Under the pieces are notes generated by a model. That model was not told the origin of the DNA. It ran no database searches and saw only the letters and a list, made by a program, of their open reading frames with translations. Shown one piece after another: positions 58,461-64,000 of a stretch of 64,000 nt of DNA. Position 1 is the first letter of the stretch. Each line of letters starts with the position of its first letter. This stretch comes from Morella rubra. Lineage: Eukaryota > Streptophyta > Magnoliopsida > Fagales > Myricaceae. The DNA is taken from NCBI GenBank assembly GCA_003952965.2, contig RXIC02000503.1, positions 223,235-287,234 of the forward strand. Direction: 5' to 3'. Both the position numbers and the translations under genes were made by a program.

Positions 58461-59142
58461 TCATTAACTTCTTTTACGTTTAATGAGTTGACACCTCATA
58501 TACTTAACCCTTAAAGCCCTACTTTTATTTCTCCCTCACTCTCAAACACTTTCGTGCCCTAAACCCCTCGGCTGTGCCTCTCCCTCACTGCCGAACATCA
58601 CTTTTTCCTACGCCCGTGCCCTAAATCGTACCAAACACCTGTCCTCCACCATAGAATCTTATATTCTCTCCTTCTCCTCCAGATAAAACATAAACTGTGC
58701 TTTCTAAGATGTCTAGTGGGCAAGGAAGAGAGTATTTGACCATGGGGAATCTTCGAGGCTGAGACAGAGACAGAGAAGAGACGAGGATGCTTCGGGTCCT
58801 TCTGAGGTAAATCCATTCTGCTCTAGACTCCATCAACATCGATTTCAGAGTGATTTTTGTCATTGCAAGGTAATCTCTAGAAGATGGGTTATGTTGTCAT
58901 GGTTTACGGAGAGTGGGTTTGATTTTCAGGAGTTATTTGATGCTCAGGGATGGTCAAATTTTATCAGTCTTAAGTGTGATACATTTCCACTGCACAGGGT
59001 GACGAAACAAGATCCGATGGGGGTCGGGACGAAGACAAGATTTGCTGCACAGGGTAGCAGAACAAGATCCGATGAACGGTGATCGGAATACTGGATATGT
59101 CGAGTAATGAAGCCTGCAGATGGCCAAAGAGGGGACTGATGG
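58461..59142. other. Unassigned sequence
   Basis: A pyrimidine-rich, leader-like stretch at 58.5-58.7 kb is followed by short broken frames. The phrase ACAAGATCCGATG occurs twice (about 59009 and 59063). No gene recognised. Confidence 0.4.
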
Positions 59143-60350
59143 TGTAATACCGCTATTGTAAAAAAAAAAAAAAAAATTGAAGTTTGAAAAGTGAACGGTG
59201 CGTTAGGGATAAGTTATCCCTTCCACAGGTTTCACAGAAACTGAACTTCCGTTTAGTTTCAAATGTTGAAACTTGCCACATGTCTTTTTGATTCAAACTT
59301 TGATTTCTTTTTCAAATTTTGAACAAATTTTTGCCCTTTTCAAACCTATTTAGAGATCTTTAAGTATGGATCTATGTTATTTGAGAAAATTTCCACCCAA
59401 ATATTGGAGTTTTCTCTCATTTGAAGCTTTCTCTCTCCTCTCTCTCTCTTTACAACAAAACTCCTTTGGTTGGGTATTTTTGGAGGTGGGTTTGATTTAA
59501 TCTTGGTTTAGGGTGATATTCTTTGGATTGATTTGGGTTATGTCGTTTTATAGACGACGTTGGAAAGAGCCGTTCGTCAAGTATTAAGTGATTTTTCTCC
59601 GACTTCGTCGGCACATTTGGTGAGTTTTCCTCTAAGTTCCTATCTTTGATAAAGTTTTAGATCTGAGATTTCCTAGATTTTTCAGATTAGTTTTTGGGTT
59701 GCGTGGGGTAATTAAAGGTTTTGAGAAATTTCGCGATTGTGGAATAATGTATTCTTATAGAGTTATTGGAGTTCAAGTGCGTTTGTTGCTGGAATTTTAT
59801 TATTAGATTTCCGTTGGAAATGTGTGAGGATTGAGATGAAGAGATGACTGATATTTTAAATGAATTTTAGGTGCTGATTGACTCTTCAACAATTCTTTGT
59901 GAAATCTTAAACTTCGGTTAAGCATTGAGGTAAGTGGCTTTTCAATGGATTTTAATTTCTTCTAATCTTTTGTGGAATCTAAGTGCACGAGATGTTTAAT
60001 TATTTTGTGAGATGAAATTGATTTGAAAATATGTCTTTGTGCGAGGTTAAATCTCTTGACATTGGTGAAATAGATTTTTAAAATGTGCACTATTTTTATA
60101 TGGTTTTGATTTATTATATGGGGAAAATGTACAAATTTTTGATAAAGATGAAATAGTTTTAATTCATGAATTTGTTGGAAATATCTAACTTTAAATGTTG
60201 GGTTGTTGAAATATATTTATTTTGTGAGCATACTTGAAAAAATTTATCCATGTTTGAGACTACATCGGGGTTGTTGAAGGGAAAAGACTTGGATTTATCT
60301 GTCAATGGGCTAAATGTTGTGGCCTTTTACCCAATTCTGGGGTGAAGTTC
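59143..60350 (+). repeat. LTR-like sequence starting TGTAATACC
   Basis: TGTAATACCGC (59143) resembles the starts of the gypsy-type LTRs in this window. The stretch is non-coding. The matching end may be at 63180, interrupted, or be absent. Confidence 0.4.
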
Positions 60351-60369
60351 TTTGAATCTTAAACTTGGG

Positions 60370-60560
60370 CTGGTATGGCTAATGTAGAGCCCATTGAGAT
60401 TCTCAGGGTTGTTTTGGATAACCCTAAATTGGATGAGATAGTGAACCAGTAGCCAGTGATTTTGATGTACGCCGGAGATTGTTGCACCATATAGTTTGTA
60501 ACATCATTCTTCCTAGGACGAGAAAGTTTGAATATGTACATTTCTTGATATTTTTGGATG
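60370..60560 (+). pseudogene. Short transposon-protein relic
   Basis: Plus-strand codons give ANVEPIEILRVVLDNPKLD and, after stops, HHIVCNIILPRTRKFEYVHF. The second recalls the 'LPR' block of the plant transposon protein seen at 33-34 kb. It is too short and broken to classify firmly, and it ends where the inverted LTR begins. Confidence 0.3.
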
Positions 60561-63180
60561 TATTCACGCCCCAAACGCTAGCCCGAGAGGCCAATGAACA
60601 ATCGAGCATTCCTACGACAACGAACGCTCAGCGACTTATTTAAAATCTTGAAGCGGAATTTGTTTTTTATTAAATTTTTTTTTCAATAACTTCATAATTC
60701 ATATAAAATAATTTTTCACTTTCTTTATGAAATACTATTCAGAAGTTTAATTTCTTACCCACAGCTGAATGCAACCCTCAATTGCTCTACTGAAGGTAAG
60801 AATATGTAAATAAGTTGTGGGAAATAAAATATAGAGCTACATAAACAACACATAGAGAACATTTAGAAATCAATCCTCAGAAATAACTCAAAGCAATAAA
60901 TTATAATTACATTATGGTCCCAAAATATAAGTTGCTTAAGAGCCTTAAGCCTCATAGGCTAAACAGACCATGACCACCACGCATTGGAGGTTCATGTCAG
61001 CTCTTTCAAAAATAATTTAGGATCTACAGGAATTGCAAGTTAGGGGAGGGCACCCTCGTCAGCCCCTTCGGTTCTAGATCCTCCCCCTGAGTTCCCTCAC
61101 TTGGAACATATCTGGAATGATACAAATTGAAATGCTGTTGAGTCGAATGACTCAGTAAGGGATATGCATGACATGATCATGAATGAAGGTATATATATGC
61201 CAAAATAAATGCATTTTTTCAACCAGGACATGCAAATTTGCTTACATCGTATTATTTTGGGCTATTCTATCAGCCATTTACCCCTGAAGTAGGTTGGTGC
61301 GTTCCTTCGGAACTGTTCCTTTCCCTTGGAAAATGTCATTGGTGTAGCTTGAGTGGCCACATTGGCTAACACGGAACCCTTAGAGTCATTACTTTCGTCC
61401 CTAATGTGGTAGCCATACCTCGAGGTACATCCTTCTCTGCATTCGTTCCTTCAGAGTGGGTTGCCATTAGGACAACCCATCCTTCTTGCATTCGTCCTTC
61501 GGATTGGGTGCCCTTAGGAGTCATCCATCCTTCTCGCACAGGATGCATATCTTACTTAGGTACGGTACCGACCATCCAGCCATAACATATTAAAGTAGCA
61601 TAAAATCTCACTTTCATTTGCATAAAGTTTCCCTTTCTTCCTTTTGAGAAAATCAATGCAAATTGCATGACGTGCTGATGACAAATGATTCATGCTTGAT
61701 GAAAATAATCGAGTAAATCTTTTGAGTGGCAAACGAGCTCCAAATTATTGGAATTTAATGTGTTAAAAAATTAGTGGGATCAGTTTGGCATCAAGTCTTA
61801 TGGCTTCAGCAACTTAAGATAATACTTTGCATCGTAGGATCACCATTGGGAAGTCAAGAAATGTGGGTGATTTTGTATGATGTGTAAGTTTGATTTGAAT
61901 GATTATTCTCTACATCTAGCAAACCTCTAAATGACATTAGTATGACTCATTTGTAGGCAACGTGCCACCATAAGCTCAAGTGGACGGAGGTAAGTGGAAA
62001 ATTATTTTTTTTTTCAAAAACTGGAATGATACACATATGGATATTTATCATCAAGCATAACATGAGCACGTCATGAGCATTTGCATTTATTTTTCTCATA
62101 AGGATGAAAAGAAATTTATGCAAATGAAAGTAACACTTTATGCTACGTTATGATAAAGTTATGAGGCGTGCATTTATGATTTCTCATTATCAAGCATTTC
62201 AGGATATAAGCATTTGCATGATTTCTTAAAGAAGAGGTTTTGTGCAAATGAAAGATGAGAAGTAAAGTACTGTATGACAAGTTAAGTTAAGGGGGCTGAG
62301 GTTGGTCGGTACCGTACCATAAAGATAGTGCATCCACTCCGAAGGACGAATGCGAGAAGGATGGATACTCCTAAGGGCACCCACTCCGAAGGACGAATGC
62401 GAGAAGGATGGGTAGCTCTTGAGGTATGTGCAATCACACCGAAGGATGTTTGCAAGCAGGTGTGAAACTAAGGGTTGAGTCTAGTCATTAGGCTTGGGGC
62501 CACGTCGAGGAACTAGCTCAACCAAATGACGTATTCCCAAGGAAAAGGGAATAGTTTCGAAGGGAACGCACAACCCTGACTTCAGGGGTAAATGGAGCGA
62601 GATAAGTTGCCCAATCAAGAAGAATTAAAGAATTACTTCAGGATCAATTACAGATGTTTTACGTTGTCTCATTGCATATGCAAGCATTTCATTTGGCATT
62701 TATGTACATTGATATCCATGAATATGCGAGACATGCACTATTTACTGCATATGATCCCTTACTGAGTCATTCGACTCACAGTTTTCAAATTGTATCATTC
62801 CAGACAATATTTCAGGTGAGGAAACCTAGGAGGAGGGGGGGCTGACGACGACTTCCTCTTCCCTTTTTGTTATTTCAGTAAATTTCAGCAAAGGTTTAGA
62901 GAATTTTTGAAAGAGCCGACATGAGCCTTCGATTTGTGGTGGTCATGGGTTATTCGGCCAGTAAAGTTTGGGTTTTTTAACCAATTGATATTTTGTGACT
63001 GTGTTGTAATTAATTCAAGTTATGTTTGCGGAGCAGGTTTAATGTTTCATTAAGTGCATTAGTCTATATAAAAAAAAAAAAATTCCGCTGCAAGAATTTA
63101 GTACGTTCGCTTGAGTATTCCTTGTTGGGGATGCTCGCGGTGTTACTAACCCCCTTCGAGTTAGCGTTTGGGGCATGACA
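60561..63180. repeat. Large inverted repeat of two related LTR ends
   Basis: The left arm starts TATTCACGCCCCAAACGCTA. The right arm ends TTAGCGTTTGGGGCATGACA. Internal blocks pair in mirror order: TGCGTTCC with GGAACGCAC, CCTTAGGAGTCATCCATCC with GGATGGATACTCCTAAGG, GGTACCGACC with GGTCGGTACC, GACGTGCT with AGCACGTC. The axis is near 61.9 kb. A TGACTCA (61148-61154) and its mirror TGAGTCA (62763-62769) are included. Confidence 0.85.
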
Positions 63181-64000
63181 AAAACATTGCATCAAGGTTA
63201 CTTCTAATCGAGCTTTTGTGATCTGCAGAAACTAATTTCAGCAACTAGTTTAACAAGTTTTCTCTATGAGAATTATCTCCAACATTATAGGCCAAACTTA
63301 TCAATGCTACGGGTTCTCCAACAACAACAATAGCTCATAATAGAATAGGTTTTAACCTGATCTATAGAATGCACAGCGAACAACAAAGAAGCTCTTTTTC
63401 GAACTCAATTAATCGAACTATTTAATTCAGCAAGCAACTATAGTATCAAGCATAAATCAGAACCAGTCGATCTAAATCTTCGGTTGCAATTAGTAATCAT
63501 TCGAATTATTAAACGCCCTAATGATGGTGCTTGTAGATGAATAGGAACAGATTGATGATATAGGAAAATTTCCCTCTCTGTCATCATTGCACTCCACATA
63601 TTATAATACAAACCATAACTATCATATCGGCAGATGAAAAGATCACTTTGCAAGTATAACGACTATTCTATGTAACAATTCTTACGTTTAATTAATTAGA
63701 GACTCTAGCATAATGACCAACAAGTATTGGTATTTTTTTTTGCTTCAAACATTTAGGAAACATTTTTTTTCTCTTGAAACTCACTCAAACGACAATGCGG
63801 CTATTTCTGAAAAGTTCATCATTGAGACTGATTTAATAAAACCATTAGGGAGAATTTAAAAGAAGCACTATAGCAACATCATTTTCGCATAGCGATACAA
63901 GAGTTGCCAAAAACTAGAATTCATGCTATTCTGGAATCCCATAATGGAAACTATAGGGAATTCTTCTTTTTACATCTAGAAATTGCAGCTCTTCATCCAT
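63181..64000. other. Unassigned sequence at the right edge
   Basis: AT-rich. No recognised coding region or repeat partner in the window. Confidence 0.4.

Noticed and set aside
59143-63180. A single 4-kb LTR from TGTAATACC to GGGGCATGACA
   Set aside because: The flanks GATGG and AAAAC do not match as a target duplication, and the inverted arm from 60561 interrupts it. The boundaries cannot be paired with confidence.

Overview
The window is nuclear DNA of a dicot plant. It has spliced genes with GT-AG introns, AT-rich intergenic sequence, plant-type Ty1/copia, Ty3/gypsy, CACTA, PIF/Harbinger and Mutator-like elements, and a 98-base assembly gap (2826-2923). I see no prokaryotic features, no CRISPR array and no convincing rRNA or tRNA gene. 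I cannot name the species.

Layout. Positions 1-2825 are a near-identical copy of 20234-22625, which carries an actin-depolymerizing-factor (ADF) locus on the minus strand. About 3.5-6.35 kb holds a decayed PIF/Harbinger element with transposase and Myb/SANT-like remnants. About 9.5-11 kb holds frameshifted minus-strand coding-like blocks of unknown identity. The one clearly intact gene is a ten-exon ABCG half-transporter at 15622-19660 on the plus strand. It reads through as 707 residues and matches the ABCG11 (WBC11/DESPERADO) type, which exports cuticular lipids. Downstream lie the second ADF copy and its GA-rich 5' region, which ends in a 29-base G run near 23.7 kb.

From 24 kb to the right edge the window is almost entirely transposon on transposon. 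It includes a CACTA terminus (24.65 kb), a gypsy LTR with primer-binding site and gag start (to 26.95 kb), copia-type LTR fragments (27.8-29.5 kb), and a solo LTR with a perfect 5-bp target duplication (29982-30554). A second CACTA terminus lies at 31125 and a retrotransposon ORF relic at 33-34 kb. An AT-rich satellite-like array (about 34.3-50.0 kb) is split by three insertions: a long LTR (34757-37797), a second solo LTR (38613-39177) and a 10.7-kb insertion (39223-49946).

That large insertion is the best structural story here. It is a Mutator-like element of about 1.3 kb with 250-bp inverted termini. A Tork-type copia retrotransposon (minus strand) jumped into it, and two roughly 2.3-2.4-kb solo LTRs of one family then jumped into the copia element in opposite orientations, each with a recognisable 5-bp target duplication. 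Right of 50 kb a second copia element (SIRE-like, plus strand) was hit by a 3.7-kb solo LTR (52769-56459). At 60.6-63.2 kb two related LTR ends face each other as a large inverted repeat.

I did not find a new defence or metabolic system. The points most worth checking are the duplicated and damaged ADF locus, the GC-AG intron and duplicated splice donor in ABCG11, the nested-insertion chronology, and a TGAGTCA bZIP-type block kept across several LTRs.
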